NCBI RefSeq assembly: GCF_000384115.1
Contig: NZ_KB913029.1
Span: 3,137,057 to 3,201,056 of the forward strand
Direction: 5' to 3'
Origin: Sporichthya polymorpha DSM 43042
Lineage (GTDB): Bacteria; Actinomycetota; Actinomycetes; Sporichthyales; Sporichthyaceae
Length of the DNA: 64,000 nt
The notes under the pieces are model-generated. The model was given only the letters and a program-made list of their open reading frames with translations, was not told where the DNA came from and made no database searches. Position 1 is the stretch's first letter, and every line of letters begins with the position of its first letter. Made by a program: the position numbers and the translations under genes. This document shows, one piece after another, positions 48,716 to 55,953 of the stretch.

Positions 48716-49645
48716 ATGGAGCTCGGCTTCGCCCTCCCGTACGCCGGCCGCTGGGCCACGCCGGAGAACCAGGCGGCCGTCGCCCGGCGGGCGGAGGAGC
48801 TGGGCTGGTCGCGGGTGTGGACCTCGCAGCGGCTGCTGTACCCGGACTCGCCGCGGGACAGCTTCCCGGCGGCGCCGGGCCCGGCGTGGCCGCCGACGAT
48901 CCGCAGCGTCGTCGACCCGATCGCTCCCTTGGCCTACGTCGCCGCGCTGACCAGTCGGATCCGGCTGGGGACCTGCTCGCTGATGCTGCCGCTGTTCTCC
49001 CCGGTCCTGCTCGCGAAGCAGCTGGCGACCCTCGACGTTCTGTCCGGCGGACGGCTCGACGTCGGGGTGTCGCTGGGTTGGTCGCAGGACGAGTACGCCG
49101 CGGTCGGGACGCCCTTCGTCCGGCGCGGGGCGCGGTTCGACGCGTATCTCGAGGCCTTGGTTGCCGCGTGGACGGGGGAGGCGCTGGAGAACGAGTTCGT
49201 GACGCTGCCGCCGGGTGAGGTTCTCCCCGGCCCGGTGCAGCGGCCGCATCCGCCGCTGTTCGTCGGTGGGTACACCGAGAACGCGCTCCGCCGCGCGGTG
49301 AGGTTCGGCCGGGGGCACCTGGCCGGGAGCCTCCCGCTGGACCGCGTCCCCGAGGTCCGGGCCCGGCTGTCGGAGTTCGCCCTCGCCGGCGGCCGCGACC
49401 CGAGCGACCTCGCGCTGGTGTGCCGCGGGGTGACGGTCGTGACCGCGGCTCCGGTGGCTCCGGGCGGGAAGCCGCTGACCGGGACCGTGGAGCAGATCGC
49501 CGCCGACGTCGAGCGCTACGCCGCCGCCGGGGTCGACCACCTGTTCCTCGACCTCAATTTCGACCCCGCCGTCGGGACCCTCGACTCCGACCCCGCCGCC
49601 TCCCTCGACACCGCGCTGGCGGTGCTGGAAGGCGTGGCTGTCTGA
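48716..49645 (+). CDS. LLM-class F420-dependent oxidoreductase
   Basis: 309 residues from the ATG at 48716. The frame is open upstream, but TAGGCT lies 8 nt before this ATG, indicating a leaderless start. LLM features: ELGFALPYAGRWATPENQAAVARRAEELGW, RIRLGTCSLMLPLFSPVLLAKQ, GGRLDVGVSLGWSQDEY and PHPPLFVGGYTENALRRAVRFGRG. Divergent from the PPOX gene, convergent with the HNH gene. It is the fourth LLM gene in 16 kb. Confidence 0.88.
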   Translation: MELGFALPYAGRWATPENQAAVARRAEELGWSRVWTSQRLLYPDSPRDSFPAAPGPAWPPTIRSVVDPIAPLAYVAALTSRIRLGTCSLMLPLFSPVLLAKQLATLDVLSGGRLDVGVSLGWSQDEYAAVGTPFVRRGARFDAYLEALVAAWTGEALENEFVTLPPGEVLPGPVQRPHPPLFVGGYTENALRRAVRFGRGHLAGSLPLDRVPEVRARLSEFALAGGRDPSDLALVCRGVTVVTAAPVAPGGKPLTGTVEQIAADVERYAAAGVDHLFLDLNFDPAVGTLDSDPAASLDTALAVLEGVAV

Positions 49646-49707
49646 CGGAACGTCAGAGTCTGGTCCGCCGCGAGGACCGGTGGGCGGCCTGGTTCGGCCC
49701 GGGAGCC

Positions 49708-51444
49708 TCAGACGGCTGGCTCGTCGGGTCCGGGGCGGGGTGCTGGTCGTTCCCCGGGGTCGATCAGGGGTGGGATTTCGACGTCGTAGCTGACCCCGAG
49801 GCGGGTGATCCAGCGGACTCGGTCGTGGCCGAGCCGGATGAGTTGCCACCCGCCTTTGGTCTTGAGGTCGTGGTCGTGCTCGCAGAGCGGGCCGAGGTTC
49901 CCGGCCAGGGTCAGGCCCCCGCGGGCGTGGTCGAGGGTGTGGTCGATCTCGGACCGGGCGGCGGGGAGTCGGCAGCCGGGGGCTTGGCAGGTGGTCATCC
50001 GGAGCTGGGTGTCCCGGCGTAGTTCTTGGCGGGGGAACCGACGCCGGGCGTCGTCCGGGTTTTCCGGGGCGGTCTCGTTCTCGGCGCCGGCGGTGGCGAG
50101 GAGGTGCTGGCGGCCGATCTCGACCAGCACGGACCGCCAGGTGGGGACGTGTTCCCCGGTGACGGTTCCCTCGAGCAGCGCCCGTAGGAGGGTCGCGGGG
50201 ATGAGCAGGTCGACGATGCCGTGGTCGCTGGAGCGGCGCCGGTCCCACCCGTGGGGGCGGGCGGCGACCAGGCCGGAGGAGATGGCGTACCCGGCGGGGT
50301 CGGTGACCGCGAACCGCCACTGCCCGGCCGCCAGTCGGTGGGCAAGGTCGCGGGCGTACTCGGCGTGCACCGGGCCCTGCCCGGCCAGTTCGGCGGGGTC
50401 GCGGTCCAGCCCGAGCAGGGTGGAGACCTTCGCGGTCAGCTGCACCCCGTGGTGCGGCGACCGCGCCACCGGCTCCGGCTCGGGTTGCGGCTCCGGTCGC
50501 GGTTCCGCCTCGGGCTCCGGCTCGGGCTCGCGCACCGGCTCCGGCTCCGCCTCGGGCTCGGGCTCCGTCTCGAACGCGTCGCCCTCGTCGGTCTCGGCCG
50601 TCTCGACCGTCTCGTCCTCGGTGGGGCGGGTGGTGGCGAGGTGGGCGAGGATCTGCTCGTCGGTGAAGTCGGCGTAGGTGCCGTCCAGCAGGTTGAGCGC
50701 GATCTCCGAGCGCAGGTGATCCACCGGCCGGGGGTCACCCGCGCGTTTGGCGTCGTCGGCGAGTTTGCGGACGCGGGCGATGGCGGCGGCGACGCGGGCG
50801 GGGTCCTGGTTCTGCGCGGCGAGGGTGGCGGTGCCGTCCTCGTTGCGCCAGGAGATCACCCGCCGTTCCCGGTGGGCCTCGGTGAACCGGCGTTGGGCCC
50901 AGTCGGGGTCGAGCTGGCTGCCGAGTTTGCGGCACCGCGCGGCGAGCTGCTCACTGGTCCAGGGGCGGTCGGCGTCGATCGAGCAGTGCCCGAGGACCTC
51001 ATCGATCACGGTGTTGGCGTGCTGATCGCTCATGTCCCGGACCCAGAAGTGGATCACCCGGGCCCGTTCGATGCTCAACTCGCCGGCGGCCATCGCGGCA
51101 TGGAGCTTCGGGAACCGGCGCACCACGGCCCAGGCGAAGTCGAGCAGTTCGTTCGCGGTGTAGGCGGAGATGTGCAGGGCAGTGCGGACCTCATCGGCGC
51201 CCCAGCGGTCCGGGGCCGCCAGGCGCACGATCTCGTCCTGCGAATCCAGCCCCCGGGACCCGACCTCCGCCACCATCGCCAACCAAACCGCGTTCGCGGC
51301 GTTCAGCTGTCGTTGGCCGGCCCGCAGCACCCCGACCGACTCGGCCCCGGTCATCGACGCGCGCTCGCCCTCGCTGGGCGCAATGCCCAACGAGACCTGC
51401 CACGCACTCGGCGTGGAAGTGGTGGCTGTCGATGTCCCCGTCAT
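49708..51444 (-). CDS. DUF222 (13E12-repeat type) protein with HNH endonuclease motif
   Basis: 578 residues from the ATG at 51444, which is preceded by a GTG; the frame stays open to 51636 through two in-frame 36-bp repeats, so a longer form is possible. An N-terminal DUF222 helical region (about 40-250) is followed by an acidic Pro/Glu-repeat linker (about 285-330, EPEPEAEPEP-type). The C-terminal HNH motif reads CQAPGC...EIDHTLDHARGG...NLGPLCEHDHDLK. Such genes are multicopy in actinomycetes and are thought to be mobile or defensive nucleases; the role is unproven. Flanked upstream by unusual palindromes. Confidence 0.87.
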   Translation of the reverse strand: MTGTSTATTSTPSAWQVSLGIAPSEGERASMTGAESVGVLRAGQRQLNAANAVWLAMVAEVGSRGLDSQDEIVRLAAPDRWGADEVRTALHISAYTANELLDFAWAVVRRFPKLHAAMAAGELSIERARVIHFWVRDMSDQHANTVIDEVLGHCSIDADRPWTSEQLAARCRKLGSQLDPDWAQRRFTEAHRERRVISWRNEDGTATLAAQNQDPARVAAAIARVRKLADDAKRAGDPRPVDHLRSEIALNLLDGTYADFTDEQILAHLATTRPTEDETVETAETDEGDAFETEPEPEAEPEPVREPEPEPEAEPRPEPQPEPEPVARSPHHGVQLTAKVSTLLGLDRDPAELAGQGPVHAEYARDLAHRLAAGQWRFAVTDPAGYAISSGLVAARPHGWDRRRSSDHGIVDLLIPATLLRALLEGTVTGEHVPTWRSVLVEIGRQHLLATAGAENETAPENPDDARRRFPRQELRRDTQLRMTTCQAPGCRLPAARSEIDHTLDHARGGLTLAGNLGPLCEHDHDLKTKGGWQLIRLGHDRVRWITRLGVSYDVEIPPLIDPGERPAPRPGPDEPAV

Positions 51445-51561
51445 CACTGCTGAACCTAGAGGCCACCACCGACAGTCTGTTTCCGCCGCCCGTCGGGTCT
51501 GCCGCGGCCCGGGAACGTCGGCTGCGCAACGCCTCTGACGCATCATCAGCACCACCGGCAT

Positions 51562-51632
51562 CTGCACAAGAGATGTCATCTCCACTGCAGGGCGTGCCTG
51601 CACAAGAGATGTCATCTCCAGTGCAGGTCGTG
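51562..51632. repeat. Two tandem 36-bp-period repeats containing GAGATGTCATCTC
   Basis: Copies 51562-51596 and 51598-51632 differ at two bases. Each holds the interrupted palindrome GAGATG-T-CATCTC flanked by TGCACAA and TGCAGG. The period keeps the HNH reading frame open, so the repeats would encode a duplicated ALEMTSLVQ-like segment if translated. Confidence 0.75.
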
Positions 51633-51688
51633 TCAAGAAGGGGTGACACCCCTTACTGGGGAGTAAGGGGTGTCACCCTTTCTTGACA
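51631..51688. repeat. 58-nt inverted repeat with 27-bp arms built from a 17-bp palindrome
   Basis: Left arm 51631-51657 and right arm 51662-51688 are complementary except for one base, with loop GGGG. Each arm itself contains AAGGGGTGACACCCCTT or its variant AAGGGGTGTCACCCTTT, so the DNA can fold as one long hairpin or two small ones. TGTCAAGA and TCTTGACA form the ends. It could end transcription of the NlpC gene or be a mobile palindromic element. Confidence 0.8.
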
Positions 51689-51702
51689 GCGGCGACCTCA
51701 AT

Positions 51703-51719
51703 AAGGGGTGACACCCCTT
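51703..51719. repeat. Third copy of AAGGGGTGACACCCCTT
   Basis: An exact 17-bp copy of the palindrome in the 51638-51654 arm, 17 bp before the stop of the NlpC/P60 gene (minus strand). Confidence 0.75.
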
Positions 51720-51736
51720 GTTGAAGGGCGGGGAGG

Positions 51737-52249
51737 TCAGAGGACGCGGCCGGCGCGCCAGGCGGAGGTCCAGATCTTCTCGAGCTTGACCTTCTGGCCG
51801 GGGCGGGGGGCGTGCCAGATCTGCTTGTCCCCGGCGTAGATGCCGACGTGGTAGACGCGGCCGCCGCGGTGGAAGAAGACGAGGTCGCCGCGGCGGACCT
51901 TGTTCTTCGCGACCTTGTGGGCGCTGGCGAACTGTTGGCGGGAGGTGCGGGGGAGCTTCTCCCCGGCCTTGGCGTAGACGAAGCGGGTGTAGCCGGAGCA
52001 GTCGAAGCCGCGGCGGTTCGTGCCCCCGTAGACGTACGGCGTGCCCTTCAGGCGGCTCGCCGTGTGGATCACGCGGTCGACCTTCTGCAGTCGCAGCGTC
52101 TTGTTCAGGGGGCCGGCCGCGGCGGCCGTGCTGCCGAGGGCGCCGGCGCCGAGGGCGACGACGGCGGCAAGGGTGACCAGGGACAGTGCGGTGGCCAGAA
52201 TTCGGCGGAGGCGGATGCGGGCGTGCGTCATCGCGGGCGGAAGAGTCAT
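51737..52249 (-). CDS. Secreted NlpC/P60 peptidoglycan endopeptidase
   Basis: 170 residues. A signal peptide (about 1-45, LATALSLVTLAAVVALGAGALG then AAAAGP) precedes a single NlpC/P60 domain with catalytic Cys in RRGFDCSGYTRF, His in VYHVGIYAG and the third polar residue in IWHAPRPG. It cleaves D-iGlu-meso-DAP stem-peptide bonds in the wall. Start taken at 52249, with GGGGA nearby; an internal ATG at 52231 is possible. A c-di-AMP riboswitch lies immediately upstream, so expression should follow cell-wall and osmotic status. Confidence 0.92.
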   Translation of the reverse strand: MTLPPAMTHARIRLRRILATALSLVTLAAVVALGAGALGSTAAAAGPLNKTLRLQKVDRVIHTASRLKGTPYVYGGTNRRGFDCSGYTRFVYAKAGEKLPRTSRQQFASAHKVAKNKVRRGDLVFFHRGGRVYHVGIYAGDKQIWHAPRPGQKVKLEKIWTSAWRAGRVL

Positions 52250-52261
52250 GAAGATCCCCAG

Positions 52262-52414
52262 GACCGCCTGCGGAAGGAAACCTGTCGGATTCGGACGCCA
52301 GGGACGCCCGGCCCTCCGCAGAGGGCTTCACCCCGAGGGCGCGAAATCGCGCCCGTGTTGCCGGTTCTCCCGCTCCCGCCGCTCGTCGGTAGTGCGGACC
52401 GCGGGACAGGCGAC
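52262..52414 (-). ncRNA. c-di-AMP riboswitch (ydaO-yuaA type)
   Basis: Read on the minus strand, conserved blocks appear in order: CGCCTG (P1 5' strand, 52412-52407), GGAGCGGGAGAACC, a variable hairpin GGGCGCGATTTCGCGCCC, CGGGGTGAAGCCC, CCGGGCGTCCCTGG, CCGAATCCGACAG and CGCAGGCGG, whose CAGGCG (52270-52265) pairs with the P1 5' strand. The order and core sequences match the ydaO consensus. It ends 13 nt before the NlpC/P60 ATG, next to the ribosome binding site. The family binds c-di-AMP and commonly controls wall hydrolases in actinobacteria. Confidence 0.9.
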
Positions 52415-52563
52415 GGGATTCGGCGTGCACGTCTCGCGGCGGTGCCCGGTGCAGGCACCGAGAAGTCCTATCGGCGCTCCCGGCCCCGGCCTTGACCGTT
52501 CGGCCTCACACGATCGACATTGCCAATCTCACGGCGATCTCACAGGCGATCTCACCGGCACGC

Positions 52564-53514
52564 TCACGCCAGCGCGAGGTAGGCGAGCAGGAAGCACAAC
52601 GCCGCGAGCAGGACGCAGCCGACGACGACCGCCGGGCCGGAAAGCTCGCGGCCCGCGGCCACCGGCTCGGGCGAACCTGCTCCTTCCGGCACGAAACGGG
52701 ACAACTCGCGCGCGAACTCCGCCGCACTCGCCGGACGCGCGGCGGGGTCCCAGCTCAGAGCCCGCGTGAGCAGGTGGTCCAGGCCCGCTGGGCGACCCAC
52801 CTGTGCGGCCACGGGCGCGGGCCGGGAGTCGGGGGCGCGGTGCACCACCGACGCCGCGGTCCGGTGCGAGAACGGCGGCTCGCCGGCCAGCAGGTGGTAC
52901 GTCACGGCTGCGACGGCGTAGACGTCGGCGCGGGCGTCGAAGCCGGCGCTCTGGTGGATCTGCTCCGGCGCCATGTACGACGGCGTCCCGGTCGTGACCG
53001 TGATGCCCGAAGCCTCGGCCAGCAGCTTCGCGCTGCCCAGGTCGGAGACGATCAACCGCGGCGGCGTGACGCGGTCGTCCAGCAGCAGGTTGCTCGGCTT
53101 CAGATCGCGGTGCACGACGCCCGCGTCGTGCAGCACCTGGACCGCTTCCGCCGTCGCGACTCCGAAGGTCAGGGCGTCCGCGGGGCTCAGCGTCCCGATG
53201 CGGTCCGCGAGCGTCCCGCCGGGGACGTATTCCATGACGAAGTAGGGGCGGGACTCCGCGTCGCTCTCCCCGGCGCCGCTCACGCCGACGTCGAAGACGC
53301 GCACCACCCGCGGGTCGTCGATGCGCCGCAGCAACCGCGCCTCGGCCAGGAACCGCTCGACGACGTCGGCGTTGTTCACCCAGTTGTCGGCCAGCACCTT
53401 CACGGCGACGGGCACCTCGAGGGCGGGGTCGTCGCCGAGCCACACCGTCGCGAACGCGCCCGAGCCGAGGACACGCACGAGCCGGTACCGGCCGACTCGC
53501 TTGATCGACTGCAT
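52564..53514 (-). CDS. Ser/Thr protein kinase with C-terminal membrane anchor
   Basis: 316 residues from the ATG at 53514. Kinase subdomains: LGSGAFATVW P-loop (16-25), Lys39 in VAVK, HRDLKPSN (135-142), then SDLG (157-160) where most kinases have DFG, and MAPEQ (181-185). A Pro/Ser juxtamembrane stretch leads to one transmembrane helix at the very C-terminus (VVVGCVLLAALCFLLAYLALA), with no extracellular sensor domain. The gene is divergent from a sigma factor with 19 bp between starts, so each promoter must lie inside the other's 5' region or the pair shares one control region. Confidence 0.9.
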   Translation of the reverse strand: MQSIKRVGRYRLVRVLGSGAFATVWLGDDPALEVPVAVKVLADNWVNNADVVERFLAEARLLRRIDDPRVVRVFDVGVSGAGESDAESRPYFVMEYVPGGTLADRIGTLSPADALTFGVATAEAVQVLHDAGVVHRDLKPSNLLLDDRVTPPRLIVSDLGSAKLLAEASGITVTTGTPSYMAPEQIHQSAGFDARADVYAVAAVTYHLLAGEPPFSHRTAASVVHRAPDSRPAPVAAQVGRPAGLDHLLTRALSWDPAARPASAAEFARELSRFVPEGAGSPEPVAAGRELSGPAVVVGCVLLAALCFLLAYLALA

Positions 53515-53533
53515 TGAGACACCATGGCAGCCC

Positions 53534-54082
53534 GTGGAACCCGACGACGGCACGACGACGCTCGAGGATGACCTCGTGGCGCGCGCCCGCGCCGGGGACG
53601 CGGCCGCGCTCGAGGAGCTGCTCGGCGAACTGCGCCCCTTCGTCGTGCGCCGGTGCTCGCGGTTCCTGCCGCACACGCACGACGCCGAGGAGGCCGCGCA
53701 GGACGCGCTGGTCGCGATCGCGCAGAACCTCGGCAGCTACACCGGGGTCGGCACGTTCCGGGGCTGGGTCACCGTGATCGCCTCCAACAGTGCGCGGATG
53801 ACCTACCGCCGGCTCCGCCGCCAGGCGATCGAGAACGGCGCGATCGAGCTGCCCGAGACCGCGGACCCCCGCACGACCAGCGTCATCGCCGGTACGCGGA
53901 TCGACTTGATGGAGGCACTCGCCCGGCTCGAGGAGGCGAAGCCGCAGGTCGTCGAGCCGTTCGTGCTGCGCGACCTCGGCTCGCTCCCGTACGAGGAGAT
54001 CGCGGCGATCACCGGGACGTCGCTGGCGACCGTCCGCGAGCGCATCTCCGCGGCCCGGACCTTCCTGCGGGCCCGCCTGTGA
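53534..54082 (+). CDS. ECF-like RNA polymerase sigma factor
   Basis: 182 residues from GTG. Region 2 is RFLPHTHDAEEAAQDALVAIAQNLGSYTGVGTFRGWVTVIASNSARMTYRRLRRQ (about 38-95) and region 4 is FVLRDLGSLPYEEIAAITGTSLATVRERISAARTFLRARL (about 141-182). No ATG in this frame gives a better start. No anti-sigma gene follows; the next gene encodes a secreted protein. The divergent Ser/Thr kinase may regulate it. Confidence 0.88.
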   Translation: MEPDDGTTTLEDDLVARARAGDAAALEELLGELRPFVVRRCSRFLPHTHDAEEAAQDALVAIAQNLGSYTGVGTFRGWVTVIASNSARMTYRRLRRQAIENGAIELPETADPRTTSVIAGTRIDLMEALARLEEAKPQVVEPFVLRDLGSLPYEEIAAITGTSLATVRERISAARTFLRARL

Positions 54083-54182
54083 CGCAGCTCACACGACTTG
54101 TCACCGACGAAACCGTGCCCGCGCGCATCAAGCGGGGTGGGACGGCACGACGAGCCGCCCGTCGACGACAGGGGAGTACACC

Positions 54183-54851
54183 ATGAAGCGCAGCACCGCC
54201 ACGATCGCCGCCGTCACCGCCGCCGTGGTCGGAATCGGGGGTGGGGCCGCCGCGGCCCTGCTGAACGACGACGACAACGTCGAGGTCGTCCCGGTGACGG
54301 CCTCGCCCGCCGCGACACCGGCGACGCCGTCGCCCACTGCGACGGACGCGCCCTCGGAGGAGAACCTCGTCCGCGAGCGGATGTACTTCGACGTCACCGG
54401 GCACGCGTTCGACCGCACGACCCTCGGGCAGAGCGCCCGCCTCGGTCCGTGTACCGGCGACAGCACCTTCGCCGACGTGCTCCCGGTCCAGGGCGTCACG
54501 CGGATCGGGACCCGGCTCACCGGCAGCGACAACCGGGCGGTCACCCACCAGCTCGCGCAGGCCCTGAACGCGCAGGAGGCGCGCGTCGCGGCGAACGAGA
54601 TCGTGTCGCTCGTCGACGAGTGCGCGGCGATCTCGGGTGGCGACTTCGGCTACGGCGACCCGGTGACGGTGATCGACGAGCCGGACCGCAAGGTCGTCTA
54701 CTTCCCGGCCTTCGACACCGACCGCGTCTACGGCGGCTACGTCGTCCTGCAGGTCGGCCCGCGCGTCGGCGTCGTCGACATCTCCGACACCGTGCCGGCG
54801 GACCAGGTCGAGCAGATCGCGAAGGAAGCGGCGGGGATCGCGGACGACTGA
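54183..54851 (+). CDS. Secreted or membrane-anchored protein of unknown function
   Basis: 222 residues; ATG at 54183 with AGGGGAG upstream. N-terminal membrane/signal segment (TIAAVTAAVVGIGGGAAAALL) followed by an acidic NDDDN and a Thr/Pro/Ala/Ser linker. A globular part with several cysteines (LGPCTG, DECAA) follows; family not recognised. It lies 100 bp after the sigma gene, probably co-transcribed, and might be the product whose secretion or sensing this sigma/kinase module controls. Confidence 0.7.
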   Translation: MKRSTATIAAVTAAVVGIGGGAAAALLNDDDNVEVVPVTASPAATPATPSPTATDAPSEENLVRERMYFDVTGHAFDRTTLGQSARLGPCTGDSTFADVLPVQGVTRIGTRLTGSDNRAVTHQLAQALNAQEARVAANEIVSLVDECAAISGGDFGYGDPVTVIDEPDRKVVYFPAFDTDRVYGGYVVLQVGPRVGVVDISDTVPADQVEQIAKEAAGIADD

Positions 54852-54878
54852 CGATCCGTCAGGCATGAGCCAGAACCG

Positions 54879-55868
54879 CTAGAAGTACCGCACCCGCGCC
54901 TCGGGGTGATCGGCCAGCCACCGCTTCGCCGGGGGAGTGGTGCGGGAGGAGTACCCGACGCGGAGCACGGCGTCCCCGGCGCGGGTCCGGTAGTACACCT
55001 GCCAGGCGTGGAAGGACGCGTACGCGCGGTCGTCGGCGCGGAGGACGGCCGCGTACTGCAGGACGCCGGTGACGTAGTGCCCGGAGTTGTTGTACCGGCG
55101 GACGGCGCGGCGCAGACCGGCGCTGGTGCCGTCCGCCCCGCCGTTCGCGGCGAGGTAGCGGGCGGCGGCAAGAATCGAGTCGTGCGCGTCGTCGATGTCG
55201 CCGCGCCCGTACGCGCGCCAGGTCGCGGGCATGAACTGCATGGGTCCGCGCGCGCCGGCGGTGGAGTAGCCGACGATGCGGCCCATCCGGGTCTCGACGA
55301 GGTTGATCGCGGCGAGCACCTCCCAGGGCACGCCGAACCGCCGCTCGCCCGCCGCGTAGTACCGGCGCAGGTTCTCCGCCGGCTCCGGCTCCACGATCTG
55401 CCAGGCCGGCATCTTCGTCGCCGGTTTGCCGACCAGCTGCGCCAGCGCCTCCCCGGCGCGCAGGTGCCGCCGGGCGTGCTTGCGGTAGTGCGACGGGAGG
55501 GCGGCGAGGACCGTGCGGTGCCACTCCGGCCGACCGTTCAGCGCGCGGTACGCGTGCTGGGCCGCCCACCCGGCGGCGGCGACGCGGGCCGGGCTCTCGG
55601 CGCGGTCGCGCACCACGTCCTCGGCCACGGTCAGGTAGCGCGCCAGCTCGCGCGGGTCCGCCGGCAACAACGGCTGCTCGCCGGCCAGTGGGCGCGCGAG
55701 CACCGCGTCCCGTTCGGGGGAGGTCGCCGCGGTGGTGGACGCGGCCTTCGCCGCGGGAGCCGGCCCCGCGCCGCCGGAGGAGCCGGTCAGCTCGCCGCAG
55801 CCGCTGAGCGCGACGACGGCGGCCAAAGGGGCCGCCAGGGCACGAACGGTGGTGCGGGTCGATCTCAT
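54879..55868 (-). CDS. Lipoprotein lytic transglycosylase (SLT family)
   Basis: 329 residues from the ATG at 55868. Lipobox LSGC near residue 23 after a hydrophobic helix, then a disordered Ala/Ser/Gly region and a helical domain. The catalytic SLT core is WEVLAAINLVETRMGRIVGYSTAGARGPMQFMPATWRAYG, with the Glu in VET and the GPMQF motif. It cleaves the glycan strand of peptidoglycan with 1,6-anhydro product formation. TAACCT ends 7 nt before the ATG, consistent with a leaderless mRNA. It lies downstream of the DUF4015 gene on the same strand, separated by a terminator. Confidence 0.9.
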   Translation of the reverse strand: MRSTRTTVRALAAPLAAVVALSGCGELTGSSGGAGPAPAAKAASTTAATSPERDAVLARPLAGEQPLLPADPRELARYLTVAEDVVRDRAESPARVAAAGWAAQHAYRALNGRPEWHRTVLAALPSHYRKHARRHLRAGEALAQLVGKPATKMPAWQIVEPEPAENLRRYYAAGERRFGVPWEVLAAINLVETRMGRIVGYSTAGARGPMQFMPATWRAYGRGDIDDAHDSILAAARYLAANGGADGTSAGLRRAVRRYNNSGHYVTGVLQYAAVLRADDRAYASFHAWQVYYRTRAGDAVLRVGYSSRTTPPAKRWLADHPEARVRYF

Positions 55869-55896
55869 CGGTCCGAGGTTAGGCGCACAACGCGGA

Positions 55897-55928
55897 AGGC
55901 GCGGCGCCCCGGGTGGGGCGCCGCGCCT
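55897..55928 (-). terminator. 14-bp GC hairpin between DUF4015 and lytic transglycosylase genes
   Basis: AGGCGCGGCGCCCC pairs perfectly with GGGGCGCCGCGCCT across a 4-nt loop. It has no T-run on the minus strand, so termination may be of the stem-only type common in GC-rich genomes; it is 25 bp after the DUF4015 stop. Confidence 0.65.
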
Positions 55929-55953
55929 CTCGCGGTGCTGGTGCTGGTGCTGG

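Noticed and set aside
50457-50580. Direct repeats suggesting an insertion element
   Set aside because: They encode the Glu/Pro-repeat linker of the HNH protein; there are no terminal inverted repeats or transposase.
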